Assembly (NCBI GenBank): GCA_001839685.1
Contig: MLAK01000594.1
Coordinates: 77,445 to 141,444, forward strand
Length of the DNA stretch: 64,000 bases
Reading direction: 5' to 3'
From: Tritrichomonas foetus
Lineage: Eukaryota; Parabasalia; Tritrichomonadida; Tritrichomonadidae
Positions 11,030-22,600 of this stretch are shown here, in pieces (within the stretch, counting starts at the first letter, position 1; every line of letters starts with the position of its first letter). The notes under the pieces were generated by a model. That model saw only the letters and a list, made by a program, of their open reading frames with translations. It was not told the origin of the DNA and made no database searches. Both the position numbers and the translations under genes were made by a program.

Positions 11030-11348
11030 CTCTATTTTGTAACGGTTTCTGATGGTGAACGTTTAGAAATTTTACCTCCACAGATTTTTGTGCCTCAGGT
11101 GTAATCCAACAATACAATAAATCCTAATATATTTTGATATTTATAGATCAAATACATTTCTTATTGTTATATATGGAAATGAAACTTCATTTTGGAACTG
11201 ATCATACAAATTTGATCATTCATCGAATTGGAAAGTGTCACAACATTTGAGTAAAAACTATCACATATTTGTTTTCTAAAAAAATAATTAAAGTGAATAT
11301 TTAATGTTTACTAATATATTAATACAGTTTTTATTATGCTGCATGAAT
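11030..11348. other. Intergenic region, no gene seen
   Basis: About 320 bases between two minus-strand genes. It holds the presumed promoter of the 2432-residue protein gene on its left. I see no repeat, RNA gene or hairpin worth naming. Confidence 0.5.
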
Positions 11349-14300
11349 TTAAAATTCATGATAAGAATCTGTTATTCGATTCACTTGTATATTATTTTGA
11401 ACTTTAACCATATATTGGCTGAGTTCAACAGGTACATTTGCATTATCAGGAAACAATGCAAATAATGGTGAAAAAATTCGATACTTTGGATCAGTTAGAG
11501 CTTGAATTGCTAATAATTGTGCACCACTTAACTTTTTCATGAAATTTATTAATGATATGGATTTATGTTTCTTTTCTATTACCACAATAGCATTGAAAAT
11601 AGAATAGAAATCTTGTATATCAGGCAAAATATTACAAACATCAAGTATATTTGATTGGCTCTCTTCATAATTGCATACTCTTGATTTATTTATCAAATTT
11701 AATTTATTTGGTTGTATTGTGCCATTTGGTGAAGATAAAGCAGTCATGTTAAATTGAATAAATATGTTTGCTGTTACTTCACCATAATACACGGAATAAT
11801 ATGATTGAAATCTTCTGAAGTGCTCATTCATGACCTGTTTAAAAAGTTCAACTTTCCCCATCCTAATCATAATCAATGAATAGGTTTCAATAAAACCTGC
11901 AGGAAATATTGAAGTGTTCAACAATACAGAAATTATCTTTAATATTTCTCTTAATGATCCACTTTTATAAATAGGATTCATTGTTATTGATTTGAATATA
12001 AAAATATGCTTACTAATACTTGCCATCATTGGTGCTCTTTGGATATCATTCGCAATTGATTGTATTATTAATTTACCTACTTTTACATTATGACTCCTAT
12101 TTTCAAAAAGAAATCTAAACTTTATCATACATTCATCTGTCATTACTGTCCGAACTGTTAGAATGCTGTTTATGTTTTTAATAAATTCAATAGAAGGAGT
12201 GTAGTTTTGATTTTTCCTCATTATCTCTGTTTCAATTGATATTTGAAATGCAACTAACGATGGATGTATTAAACCTTCTAATCCTTTGATTTCTAGTGTT
12301 TTTAAACGCTGGTAAATGAATTTAATATGATAATGATATATTGTACTAGGATAAATAATAATTAGCATTTGGTCAATTAATTCCTTGCAGTTGATGTATT
12401 TAGAGATGATCATCAATGAATAAACATTTTCTACAAAATCAGCAGCAGAATTATTTTGAATTAGTGACTTATTTGTAATATTGGAATGATGACGTGCAAA
12501 ATTCTGATTCATTAATAAATTAATACTTTTATTGATTTTTGGATTGGAATTGCTTAATCCATAACTAAAGATAGAAATAGACAAAATCCTTCTGGTAAGG
12601 TTTTTCTTTTTGCGGGAGTTAATATATCTAAATACTAATTCAAAAGCAAAATTAATGAATTCATCACGTGGAAATTTAACATTCTGTATATAAATGCATA
12701 AGTTACAAAGCTGATATGAATGGAAATTTGGAATATTTCTAATTCGTTCCAAAAAGTATTTTGGATCAAACCTCAGAAATATAATAGAATTTTTCCGATC
12801 AAGTGGTTGTGCATTTAATATGAAGTCAGTAAGGTCTTCATTTATAAATGATTTAATATATTTAACTACTTCTGTTGAAAAGTCACTGATTCCATTCTTT
12901 CCTAAAGTCAAATTCATCAAAACCGATTGAAATAACCTTCTGGTATTAATTAATGGATGATCCAAATATCGCTCAATGCCTAGATTAAAACGATTTCTTT
13001 GTGCATATCTTAGGATATAAAATAATGATCTACTACTCAATTTATTTAAAGCATGTAAGAAAAGCTGTTGGCACTGATTAGCATCAATACTCGAATTTGA
13101 ATTGACACAAAAGCTAATAATTTTGTTTTCTGTTAAAATCTCACCAGAAATATCTAAATTAGAATATATTAGAGGTGTCAACGAAACAATAAGCTGTCCT
13201 AATGCATCATCTTCATTTAATTGGCTATCAAATTCCAAAATAGTATCTTCTGTGATATTTTCATCTATTTCTTTTTCGTCGATAAGTTGATTTTCGTCCA
13301 AAGGCTCGTTATATTTTAAGTTATCTATATATTTTGGATCTATTATAGTTTCAAATACAGACTCATCGCACTTCATATTACTTAATATAAAAAAATTCTT
13401 TAAAGAAAGAACTTGATGATAAGAAAGATTTTTAAAACGAATAATAATTTTGTGAATGTCTTTGGCTAGATGTATAAAATATAATGACTTGAATATGTCT
13501 AAACTAATAATGCATTCACTTAAAGCAGTTATTAATTGAACAGTGGATAACATATCTTTTGAACGATATGAATTTCTAATTAACAAGCCAATGGAATCTT
13601 TTAATATTGATGGTTGAAATGCTTTGATATCAAATAAAGAAATAATGTAATTACTTAGATGAAAAGGAAATAATGATGCAAGTGGTCTGATAAGAAATAA
13701 AGCAAATTGAATATCTTCAGGGGTCAAATCTAAACTAGTCCAATGAATAGCCGAAAGAAAGGAGAAAGCTGTTTTCCCACTTTTTAGTAAAAAAGTATGC
13801 CACATACATGGATTCATTATTAAATCACTGTCAACATTGTTTAGCGTAACATTTATTTTAATATCGTTTGCGAAAAATGGTGAAGCAATCAAAAAAAGGT
13901 TTTCCCCAGTATAAAGTTGATATATATTTTCTAAAGTATTCACCGCATGATGTATTAATACGGTTAGAATTTGTTTATCAGTTACATATGGTGCAAACTT
14001 CGACATTATTATAAAGAAATCTTGCATTATACGCTTATTAAATGTAAAAATCGAAAGTGTTTCTATAAGATATGAAATGATATGAATAAAAGATAGAAAC
14101 CAATTTCCATCTATCTTTTTAATTACATAAGCGATGAATGAAAGTCTTTGTTCAAATAAATATTCATCAAAAACATCGATTTTTTGTAATATCATATCGA
14201 AAATAAATTTAAACAAATTCAATGGTATATGTTGATATAAATTAACCATTGATTTGCGGGCTCCTTTTTTTAAACATGCTACTTTTGATATTGATGAGTC

Positions 14301-16100
14301 ATCCAAAAATTTAATAAGCTTATCAGCAATAATTCTTTTAAGTTGACTTAAATTAATACAGCCAATTAGATGTAGCATTTTTTGCCTGACATTTATGCTC
14401 ATATCTTTCAGATTAAACAATTCAAATAATATGCAGTTTAAATTATCATTCGAAATATTATGATGAGTTGTGGAAATGATATCAATAGCGGACAACAACA
14501 AGTATTCATTTCCAGTAATTGCATGTAAAATCAGGTTGCAAAGCTCATTCTCATATTCTGGATAACGCTTGAAGTACTCCATTAATGGAACAATGAATGA
14601 ATCATCAAGCGATAAAATATCAAGATTACTTGTTGAAGAAATAAAGCTGGCATATTCTTCAATTAATATTGGTTTGGGGATTGGAAAATCTGTTCCAAAG
14701 TTTGGTAAACTATTTGATAATTCATACGATGCTATTTTTTGTTGATTTGTGCTATTGTACCTCTTCCTAGATTGAAGTGGTTTATGTGAAGCATTGGTCT
14801 TCTTATCAAGAGATAAATTGTAATCTATGTCATCAATATTTATTTCTACTGATGGCAAATCTTCAAAATACGGTGAAAGTGGTGAAATACCCGAATTATC
14901 GTTTTCTTGTTTGATAATGTTCTCATTAATTCCGATTATCATTGGGGAATCTATTTCTTTATTATTATCAATATGAAATGGATCTAATTGTGTTGTTTTT
15001 TTACGATGTTTTATGGGAGATTCTGATAGAGGTAATGCTGGTAAATATGACAGATTTTTCATAGGACTCCCAGGTGGCTTTAAAACAACATTATTTCCAT
15101 CTCCATCTATTTCATCTGGTTGATCGTTTGAATCAACGTGAAATACATCTTCAAAATTCCCAGAGTCGATATCTATTTTTTTCTCGGTATATTTTTGATT
15201 TCCATATAAAGAGTAAACAATTGATGGTTCAATAGGAAGTGTCAATAGGTCATGAATAGAAGGAACTAATTTAATTGAATCAACTGTGAATATTCCATAT
15301 ACAACATTAAAGTTAATCTGCTCATTAGATATTAATGCACCCAAAATTTTGCAAGCTGATGAATAATCATTAACAGATGACTTAAAATTTTGAATTATTT
15401 TGAGTGTTTTCTTTTTTAAATGTGTCACAAGAGACGAATCAAAAATTGGAAATTTATTTCCAAATACTTTTGAAATTATTTGTAATGGGGTTTTCATAGA
15501 AATAATTGAAGCATATGGCTGAGGATTCTGTGTGATAATTATATGTGCTGCCTCTGCAATATATTCGTTTGCAGGATCATCAATTAATAAGCCCATAAAA
15601 TAAGTGACTAGTGAAAATAAAAAATCTTGTGGCATATGCAATAAATCCATTGTAAGTTTTGGAATGTTTTCAGCATCACTGAGTGAAATAAGGGGAATTA
15701 TCTGTAGTTCTGCAAGAAAATCCTCAATTTGAAACTGATAGAAAAATTTCGATAAATAGTTAAAGCAGGCTACATAAAGCAAAGAATGAGTGTTGAATTC
15801 TTTTATTTCTTTCATTAAAGATCGCATTAGTTCTTCAGAAAAAAAAGGTGCTAAATAAAGCAAAATTTGGCCTATTGTACTAGAGGAAGCCAATTTTATT
15901 TGTGAGCTTCCTTTGATCCAAAGACTATGAAGATCTTTCCAGAGAAAGTTAAGGAAAATTTCTCGATTCTGATTATTTAAATTTAAATAATAAGTCTTGT
16001 TAACTTTTTCTCGAAGATCATTAAGCTCATTGATGACTTCTGAAGGATTATCTCCAATTTGGATCTTTCTTTTGAATGCAAAAAAATCGAAAAATGACAT
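11349..16100 (-). CDS. Large helical (alpha-solenoid-like) protein of unknown function, 1583 aa
   Basis: Not recognised. Apart from one insert the protein is almost wholly helical, with Leu/Ile-rich amphipathic segments of the kind found in HEAT/ARM-type solenoids, but no clear repeat consensus. The insert at about residues 340-480 is polar and disordered and carries several Ser-Pro sites (GSPMK, SESPIK, DSPM, SPLSP). Two of these fit the proline-directed S-P-x-K consensus of cyclin-dependent kinases, suggesting a phosphorylated linker between two solenoid halves. No membrane segment or signal peptide is evident. The first ATG is used and the stop reads TAAA. A scaffold role is possible but not shown. 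Confidence 0.7.
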   Translation of the reverse strand: MSFFDFFAFKRKIQIGDNPSEVINELNDLREKVNKTYYLNLNNQNREIFLNFLWKDLHSLWIKGSSQIKLASSSTIGQILLYLAPFFSEELMRSLMKEIKEFNTHSLLYVACFNYLSKFFYQFQIEDFLAELQIIPLISLSDAENIPKLTMDLLHMPQDFLFSLVTYFMGLLIDDPANEYIAEAAHIIITQNPQPYASIISMKTPLQIISKVFGNKFPIFDSSLVTHLKKKTLKIIQNFKSSVNDYSSACKILGALISNEQINFNVVYGIFTVDSIKLVPSIHDLLTLPIEPSIVYSLYGNQKYTEKKIDIDSGNFEDVFHVDSNDQPDEIDGDGNNVVLKPPGSPMKNLSYLPALPLSESPIKHRKKTTQLDPFHIDNNKEIDSPMIIGINENIIKQENDNSGISPLSPYFEDLPSVEINIDDIDYNLSLDKKTNASHKPLQSRKRYNSTNQQKIASYELSNSLPNFGTDFPIPKPILIEEYASFISSTSNLDILSLDDSFIVPLMEYFKRYPEYENELCNLILHAITGNEYLLLSAIDIISTTHHNISNDNLNCILFELFNLKDMSINVRQKMLHLIGCINLSQLKRIIADKLIKFLDDSSISKVACLKKGARKSMVNLYQHIPLNLFKFIFDMILQKIDVFDEYLFEQRLSFIAYVIKKIDGNWFLSFIHIISYLIETLSIFTFNKRIMQDFFIIMSKFAPYVTDKQILTVLIHHAVNTLENIYQLYTGENLFLIASPFFANDIKINVTLNNVDSDLIMNPCMWHTFLLKSGKTAFSFLSAIHWTSLDLTPEDIQFALFLIRPLASLFPFHLSNYIISLFDIKAFQPSILKDSIGLLIRNSYRSKDMLSTVQLITALSECIISLDIFKSLYFIHLAKDIHKIIIRFKNLSYHQVLSLKNFFILSNMKCDESVFETIIDPKYIDNLKYNEPLDENQLIDEKEIDENITEDTILEFDSQLNEDDALGQLIVSLTPLIYSNLDISGEILTENKIISFCVNSNSSIDANQCQQLFLHALNKLSSRSLFYILRYAQRNRFNLGIERYLDHPLINTRRLFQSVLMNLTLGKNGISDFSTEVVKYIKSFINEDLTDFILNAQPLDRKNSIIFLRFDPKYFLERIRNIPNFHSYQLCNLCIYIQNVKFPRDEFINFAFELVFRYINSRKKKNLTRRILSISIFSYGLSNSNPKINKSINLLMNQNFARHHSNITNKSLIQNNSAADFVENVYSLMIISKYINCKELIDQMLIIIYPSTIYHYHIKFIYQRLKTLEIKGLEGLIHPSLVAFQISIETEIMRKNQNYTPSIEFIKNINSILTVRTVMTDECMIKFRFLFENRSHNVKVGKLIIQSIANDIQRAPMMASISKHIFIFKSITMNPIYKSGSLREILKIISVLLNTSIFPAGFIETYSLIMIRMGKVELFKQVMNEHFRRFQSYYSVYYGEVTANIFIQFNMTALSSPNGTIQPNKLNLINKSRVCNYEESQSNILDVCNILPDIQDFYSIFNAIVVIEKKHKSISLINFMKKLSGAQLLAIQALTDPKYRIFSPLFALFPDNANVPVELSQYMVKVQNNIQVNRITDSYHEF

Positions 16101-16603
16101 TGATGATTAATAATTTTATCGTTACATTCAAATTGATCTGATTTCACATCAAAAAGATTAACCATGAAAATCACCATGAAAAGTCAAAATGTATTCAGCT
16201 ATTAGAAGAAATCATACATGAAATTCAAAACTAAACATTCATTTAGTTTTGTTTGGAATTACAATCAAATTTCTTTAATTTTTGAATTGCAATCAAGACA
16301 ATTTCTAGCTGAATTCCTGTATTAATCATATTACACTCCAATAATATGTTTTTAAATTAACAATCGCCATCTGAAAAAACTGAGAGAAGACTATATGACG
16401 GATAAATGAAGTTTATTTTACTGTTTTATTTATTTCAAAGTCGAATTGAATTCGCTTTTTTCTTTTTTATCTTTGTTTCATTTACATGAAAAAAATAGTT
16501 TCCCATTTGTGTAAGTTCATCTTTAATTTGCAAGCTTCTTCCTTAAGTGAATACGAACATATCAAAATAATTAAAAAAATTAACTGAATACTGCTTTTTT
16601 CTT
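16101..16603. other. Intergenic region, no gene seen
   Basis: About 500 bases of AT-rich sequence upstream of the 1583-residue protein gene and downstream of the membrane protein gene, both on the minus strand. No RNA gene, repeat array or long hairpin was seen. Confidence 0.5.
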
Positions 16604-17278
16604 TTATTCTTTTTTATCTTTTTCTACAGGTACAAGAACATTTTGGAGCTCCCAACCACAAATTGGGAATTTCAAAGCAATGAGAAAGTGTGCTAGATAT
16701 TCTGTAATTGAGCAAAGCGAAATAGCTTCTTCAACATCAAGAACCATCGTCAAAATTCTCAAAGCATAAAATGAAAGAATTGTTACAGTCATCAATGAGT
16801 CATAAATCCAGACTCCGATAAAAACTTTCTTTTTCATCCATCGTAACATAATGTCATACGATATTAAAAAGTTTAGAGCACCATAGAAATATAGAATTTC
16901 CATTCCAAGTTGGAATGCAGAAATATCTAAATCTGGATATGTAACAAAGCCTAATAAGCCTAATACAGATAAGTAAGCATTTGCTATTTTATAATATTTG
17001 AATAATGAAGTTAATGTTGAGTACGGCAATTTGGATAACTCATTTTTGGTATATTTAAAGAAATCATATGCTAACATTACAATACAAATGCATGTTAAAT
17101 GAACACACACTCTGAATGTTTTAAGTGCTGATCCTATGAGCTGACTTAGTGTTGGAAGAATATCAATAAATTCTTCAAGATGAATTGAACTTTCATGGAA
17201 TACAAAAGCAAACCCAGCAACTTGGAAGACAAAAACTAATGTGTATAAAATCTGTGGGTATCTCAAAGGGTGATACAT
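16604..17278 (-). CDS. Multi-pass membrane protein, possibly FRAG1/DRAM/Sfk1-like, 224 aa
   Basis: About six hydrophobic segments are visible: residues ~8-28, ~50-75, ~95-115, ~120-142, ~152-175 and ~185-205, with a short charged C-terminus (EKDKKE). The number of spans, the size and a late SITEYLAHFLIALKF segment (Glu followed by a hydrophobic helix) resemble the FRAG1/DRAM/Sfk1 family of Golgi, lysosomal and plasma-membrane proteins. No diagnostic motif is complete, so this is a weak assignment and an unrelated six-helix protein is equally possible. The short N-terminus before the first span suggests a signal-anchor rather than a cleaved signal. The stop runs into TAAA. Confidence 0.6.
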   Translation of the reverse strand: MYHPLRYPQILYTLVFVFQVAGFAFVFHESSIHLEEFIDILPTLSQLIGSALKTFRVCVHLTCICIVMLAYDFFKYTKNELSKLPYSTLTSLFKYYKIANAYLSVLGLLGFVTYPDLDISAFQLGMEILYFYGALNFLISYDIMLRWMKKKVFIGVWIYDSLMTVTILSFYALRILTMVLDVEEAISLCSITEYLAHFLIALKFPICGWELQNVLVPVEKDKKE

Positions 17279-17613
17279 TTGCTGACAAAGATTTTGATTG
17301 TCTGAAACGATTTTGAATAAAAAATTAAAAGGAAATTTAATTTTTTTCTGATATTAAATAGTCATATCATCACAATTATTGTGCGTAGTGTGACATACGG
17401 TACTCAAAAAAAGTTTCCATTCTGCAGAAATCTTTATTCACATATAACTTTTTCTAAACTCCGATTACAAATTCTGAGGAAGACAATTTTGACCTTTATC
17501 ATAATTGGCTGGCTAAGAAATTATCCTTAAGGTAAAGGTTAAATATCGAACAAATATTCTTAAAATAGGTCAATTACATTCAATAAACCAATTTCGGGGT
17601 TATCATAACACTT
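17279..17613. other. Divergent intergenic region
   Basis: This gap lies between two divergently transcribed genes, the membrane protein to the left and the lectin to the right, and should hold both promoters. A TCATA initiator-like motif sits at 17603-17607. Nothing else is recognised. Confidence 0.5.
17603..17607 (+). promoter_or_regulatory. Candidate trichomonad initiator (Inr)
   Basis: The sequence TCATA fits the TCA-Y-(T/A) Inr described for Trichomonas, where the A is the transcription start. The A is 9 bases from the ATG at 17614, within the short 5' leader normal for trichomonads. Short motifs like this occur often by chance in AT-rich DNA. Confidence 0.4.
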
Positions 17614-18912
17614 ATGTACTTTTTTTTCTTTTCATTTTTGGTTTATTCATTGACAGAAAGGTATAGTCTTGTTCCACCTTTTGTATTGACCAACCTTTCA
17701 GAAATTAATGATTGGACAATAAGAGGCTCAGTTGTCAATATGAAGAATTATTTGCGTCTGACAGATGCAGTCACTGATGGATTTGGTGGCATTTGCCATA
17801 GAGTTCCCACAAGATTTCTAGATTGGATGGTTGAGATTGAAATATCTGCCAAAGGTGGAAATTCAGGTGAAGGATTTTTCTTTTTCTTTACAAAAGAATG
17901 CTGCCCTGATTTATTCCAAAATGTTTTTACTGGTTTTGAAGTATGGATAAATACCACTCAAACAAATCGTGAAGATTTATCACCAATTTATTTTTACAAT
18001 AGTGCAAATGGTGAAAAATTTGAGAATAACGATATCAAAAGTATTGGTAACATTCACTTAAGACGACAGCAATCACCAGTTCGATTAAGAATCACAAAAA
18101 AAGAAAATTCAATCTCAATCGAATATTCAACAGATTCATCTCACAAAAAAATTTTCTCAACAACAATTGAAAAATCTAATTTAATTGAATATGGTTATTT
18201 TTCATTGTTTGCAATTACCTCCTTACATGCGGATAATAATGATTTGTTTTCTTTCCGAACAATTTCTTTGTCTGAACCGCTCCCAGGTGAGTCGAATATA
18301 GATTTCTCTTCTTTGAATCGAAAAATGATAAATGATAATGTAATTGCACGTAGAGCCATTAAATCTAGAAGACGTTCAAAGTTCATCGTTTCGAATAAAT
18401 ATGCTGAAAATATTGACGAGAATAAAGGAATTTTGACTGGGAAACCTCAAGAGTTAAGAGATGCATTTAAAATCATAAAAGAAACAGAAATACGAGGGAA
18501 AGAAACCGTTTCGATTAATGAATTAAAAAAGTTCATTGATGAAAAAATTGATTCGACAATTGAAAAAGCAATGAAAAAAATTGATTTGGCATCTTCTCGA
18601 TTTGATGAAACAAAAATTGACATGAATGATGTTTGGTCTTACCTAAAAACACAATTATATGATTTATCCACCGAAACAACAAATACTTTGAAACAAATGG
18701 GAGATGAAGCACTTCAAAGTGCAAAAGAAATAAAATTAGCTAATTTTGATAAAAAGAAATTGAAGCTAAAAATGTCTCAAATCAAAGAAAATGATAACAC
18801 TTCAAATATATCCAAAATTTTATTCATAATTTGTGGAATTGAAACATTTGCATATATTGCTTTCTTTATTATTCAAAGAAAGAGAACTCATGGATTCACG
18901 AAAGTGGATTAA
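17614..18912 (+). CDS. L-type lectin-domain membrane protein (ERGIC-53/VIP36-like), 432 aa
   Basis: A hydrophobic signal peptide (residues ~1-15, MYFFFFSFLVYSL) leads into a lectin-like domain at ~20-225: a VPPFVL start, a W at 'DWTIRG', GEGFFFFFT, FTGFEVWINT, then PIYFYNSANGE and a final GYFSLFAITS strand, in the order known for ERGIC-53 and VIP36. A helical stalk follows (~285-395), then a C-terminal membrane span (~400-420) and a short basic tail (QRKRTHGFTKVD). This is the type I layout of cargo receptors that carry glycoproteins from ER to Golgi. The usual FDG and LDT motifs read FTG and INT, so sugar binding may be altered. There is no KKxx or FF end, but the tail is basic next to the membrane. 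The stop overlaps TAAA. Confidence 0.8.
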   Translation: MYFFFFSFLVYSLTERYSLVPPFVLTNLSEINDWTIRGSVVNMKNYLRLTDAVTDGFGGICHRVPTRFLDWMVEIEISAKGGNSGEGFFFFFTKECCPDLFQNVFTGFEVWINTTQTNREDLSPIYFYNSANGEKFENNDIKSIGNIHLRRQQSPVRLRITKKENSISIEYSTDSSHKKIFSTTIEKSNLIEYGYFSLFAITSLHADNNDLFSFRTISLSEPLPGESNIDFSSLNRKMINDNVIARRAIKSRRRSKFIVSNKYAENIDENKGILTGKPQELRDAFKIIKETEIRGKETVSINELKKFIDEKIDSTIEKAMKKIDLASSRFDETKIDMNDVWSYLKTQLYDLSTETTNTLKQMGDEALQSAKEIKLANFDKKKLKLKMSQIKENDNTSNISKILFIICGIETFAYIAFFIIQRKRTHGFTKVD

Positions 18913-19608
18913 ACTGTTTTGTTTGGATTTTTATATAAAAATAAGAAATTGCAATTTGATTTTATTTTTTGTAAATGCACTGCCGTTAATGCAGCTATTT
19001 AAAAAAGCTCTATGCACTAACTTCATTTACTCTTTTATACATGATTGAATCAATTCTATGTGTGAGTTTTTTCTCTATTAAATTTTTAGTACACATATTC
19101 AAAATAATATACTTTCCAAATAAATTATTAAATTATGATAAACAACATGCTCTTTGAGAAGGAACTATTCAATATTATTCATTTAAGCGAACAGAATAAA
19201 AGTTTTAGCAATTGTATTGAGATATTCATATATGAAGATTTTATTTCAGCCAATATGTATAGAAATATTTAAATAATTTTTTCAATTTAAATCTTATAAT
19301 AAGATTCTTATTCGAGAATTTCACCATATTCAATCGGAACACCAAAAATTTCGGCGGAAATTTTGGAAATATCGGAAATATTGAATAAAACTCACATCAA
19401 GAATATATATTTTACCAGACAACCAAAATAACTATTTTTGGTGTACAAGAATGACAAAAATCTGATTGAAAAGGCAATTCACGATTTTTGACAAAATGTG
19501 TTAATTTTTTCAGAGAGAAACGATGACGTATCAGAAAATTGTGATATTCATATTCTACATATAGAATTATCGAACTTTTTGTATTGAATTTTTAACCTTT
19601 TTTTTAGA
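18913..19608. other. Intergenic region, no gene seen
   Basis: About 700 bases between two plus-strand genes. It contains short self-complementary stretches such as AATTTCGGCGGAAATT near 19350. I see no ORF worth naming, no tRNA and no tandem array. The sequence just before the next ATG is T-rich. Confidence 0.5.
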
Positions 19609-22600
19609 ATGACATATCTAAAAAAAGAGCTGAAGGAGAAGATAAATTCACTATCTGGAAACATCGCCAATAAGGAATATTACATTGACTTTTGCTCTCG
19701 TTCAGATCAACTTGAATCTTTAACAAACATGGTTTTTTTATATCAGAAATTATATTTCAATGAACTCCCAAAAGAGAATTCATCAATTGATATATTATTA
19801 CTTTATACTGCATTGTTTCCATCTTTTGATGATACAAATCCAAAATTTGTCATATCCTTCATTAGCATTTTATTGAAGTCATTTTCACATTTCAATAAAC
19901 TAAGAAATGATAAGAAAAAACGTGAAATAGCAAATTCTAAAATCCTTGATTTCAAATTTACCAATTATTTAGAGCTTCTCATCACTTTTTCGAAATTTTG
20001 CTTAAGTGTCAATGACAGCGAAGTGAAGAATTTGAATTGTTTGTTTAGCTTTTCATCTGAATGCTTTACTTATTTTTTTGAAAGTAATCCAAAACAATTT
20101 TCTCAATCAATTCCAATTTTTCTTTCATCCAGAGGAAAATTTGCTACTTTTGTGAATCAAATTCACTTTCCAAATATGTCATCAATTGAAATATTCAATG
20201 AAATAATCTCACAATTAATAGTATCAAACAGTAATTCTATAGTTAATCCTATTGTTATTTCAAAACTAGTTAAATCAATAATAATGACCAATAAAGAAAT
20301 AATTCCTGAAAAATTGACAGGTGAAGGAGATTTTTATGAAATTCTCTCATTTTTGCTTAAAATCATTCATTCAGAAAGTCATAAGCCTTATCAAGATCTT
20401 TTGAAGTTCATGACTGGCTATTCCAAATTCAAACAAGCTTTTATAGAAGTTTCTGTTTATTATTTTTCAGTTTCAAATGATAATTCATTAGTTCACGATT
20501 TCATTTCATTTATTCAATGTTTCAAAAAAGAACAATTTGAAGCAGATTTTCCTAAAGAAATGTTTAATAACATCAATCCTACAAAAGTTGAACAAATTTA
20601 TGATATTTTAAGACAACTCTGTAGATTTGGAATAGCTAATCAAAATAAGAGTTGTATCTTAAATATTGTCGAATTTGTCAACAAAATGACAAATTCTGTT
20701 TTTGAATTGGTTTCTCCAAACAATCAAGATTCAATAGCTCAAATGGCCAGCTTTTTAAGTGGTGGATGTGATTTAAAGATGTATCCTTATCAAAAAGCGG
20801 AACGTTTTGCATTCTATTTAATTGCAAATGATACAATTAGAGTAAGACAAGTGGCTCTTGATTTACTTTTCAAAATATCTCAAGTTTTTGAAAAAGAAAA
20901 TACTGATTGGAAAGATTATGAGCTTTGTTCGCAGGCACTTTATCGTCAATTTAGTAATGAAATTGAATATTACATCAAGAAAAACAAAGATACGCAAATG
21001 GATTTAAAGTCTTTTGTTGTAAAATCACGAACACTACCTGCGCTGTGTTATTTCACAAAAAGAACTGCCACAAATCGCGGTGATTTTGCAGCTAAAGTTC
21101 TGAAAGAAGGAATTGAAACTGGTAAAAAAATTCCACATATGATTTGTTTTGCAATCAGTGCTTATGTCCCAATTTTATTAAGAATGAATAAGAAGATTAA
21201 ATATCAACCAAAACAAATATTTAATTTAGCTCAAACTTTATACACAAATTTACCAACTAACAATAAATATGATTCAGATGAAAAAAGTTTGTATTTTATC
21301 AGAAATGAATCTTTGAGTTTAATTGATCATAATTATTTAATCGAATTTCTTGGATATCTAAGTGATTCTGATACTGAAGCATTTGTTCAATTAACTCAAG
21401 CAGCACTTCGTAATTTACCTTCAATCAAAGCAAATCAATCACAAGTCATACAAGAAGAAATAAATGTACTTCAAAAGTTTACAGAAGTAAATAAATTGTC
21501 AAGTGTTGCACAAGCAGTAATTAATATAGTCTCGCAGTTTGAGCTAAATAAAGAAGAAATCAACATTGAGCAATTGATTCCAATTTTAGAAGGTCTCTTT
21601 TCGGAAAATTCAACATCCAACCAACTTTCTTGCGTAAGCGATGCATTTATAAAACTCTCAAAATTTTTAATCGAGAAAAAAGTTGATTATAATATTCTTT
21701 TCATTGAACAATGTGATATGAATTTTTTAGAAATTGCAATTACAAATTACCATGGAATGAAAGAAAAAATTATTGACAATGCCTTACATTTCATTCCTGA
21801 AGTTGTAACAATGTATTATTTAAATGAAAAACAGCCACTCTACGATAAAGTCGCTACATCTTTTCTGTTTTGTTCATCAACTGATTTAAATAAAGCATTT
21901 TTATCAAAATTCCCCCAAGTTAGTGAATCCAGCAAAAATCTTTCAAAAGAAACTGTTTTTAATCTAATGATTGATAAAACTCGTTTCTTTCAAAACTGCA
22001 TTAAATTCTTTGATTCACCTTACTTATATACAGTAGCAGCTCGTGTTCTTAGTTGTATACAATTATTTGGTTCTAATTTTTCACTTGATACAAAAAATGA
22101 CGGAAAAGAAGTTAAAAAGAAACTTTTTAATATCTTCATTAAATTACCAACAATATCACCATGGGAAATATTATTATCTAATGCAGAAGATTCTTATATG
22201 GTTTTCAAAACATTAATTGAGTTAGGTGCACCAGATTCCCTTGTTGAAGATTTATACAAAAATTGTAAATATTCGAAAGATATTTCAAACAGATTTTATA
22301 GTACAAATTGGGATCATTTATCTGAAGCAAACAATGAAAATTCTTTAAGGCTATTTAGAAAAATTATTAGTTACTCGAAACTAAATATCCAAGAAAAACT
22401 TTCAATGTGCAAAAATTATGAATCGTTTAAAGTGGTGATTCAAAAGGCAATTAAGACCGAAGATTTATTCATAATTATACTCACTGCAAATACACATCTC
22501 AAATTTAAGAAAATTGCTTATTTATTCATATCTGAGTATGTACAATTACTAAAAGAAATAAAAAATAATGAAAACGATGAGAAAACTATGAATGAAAAAA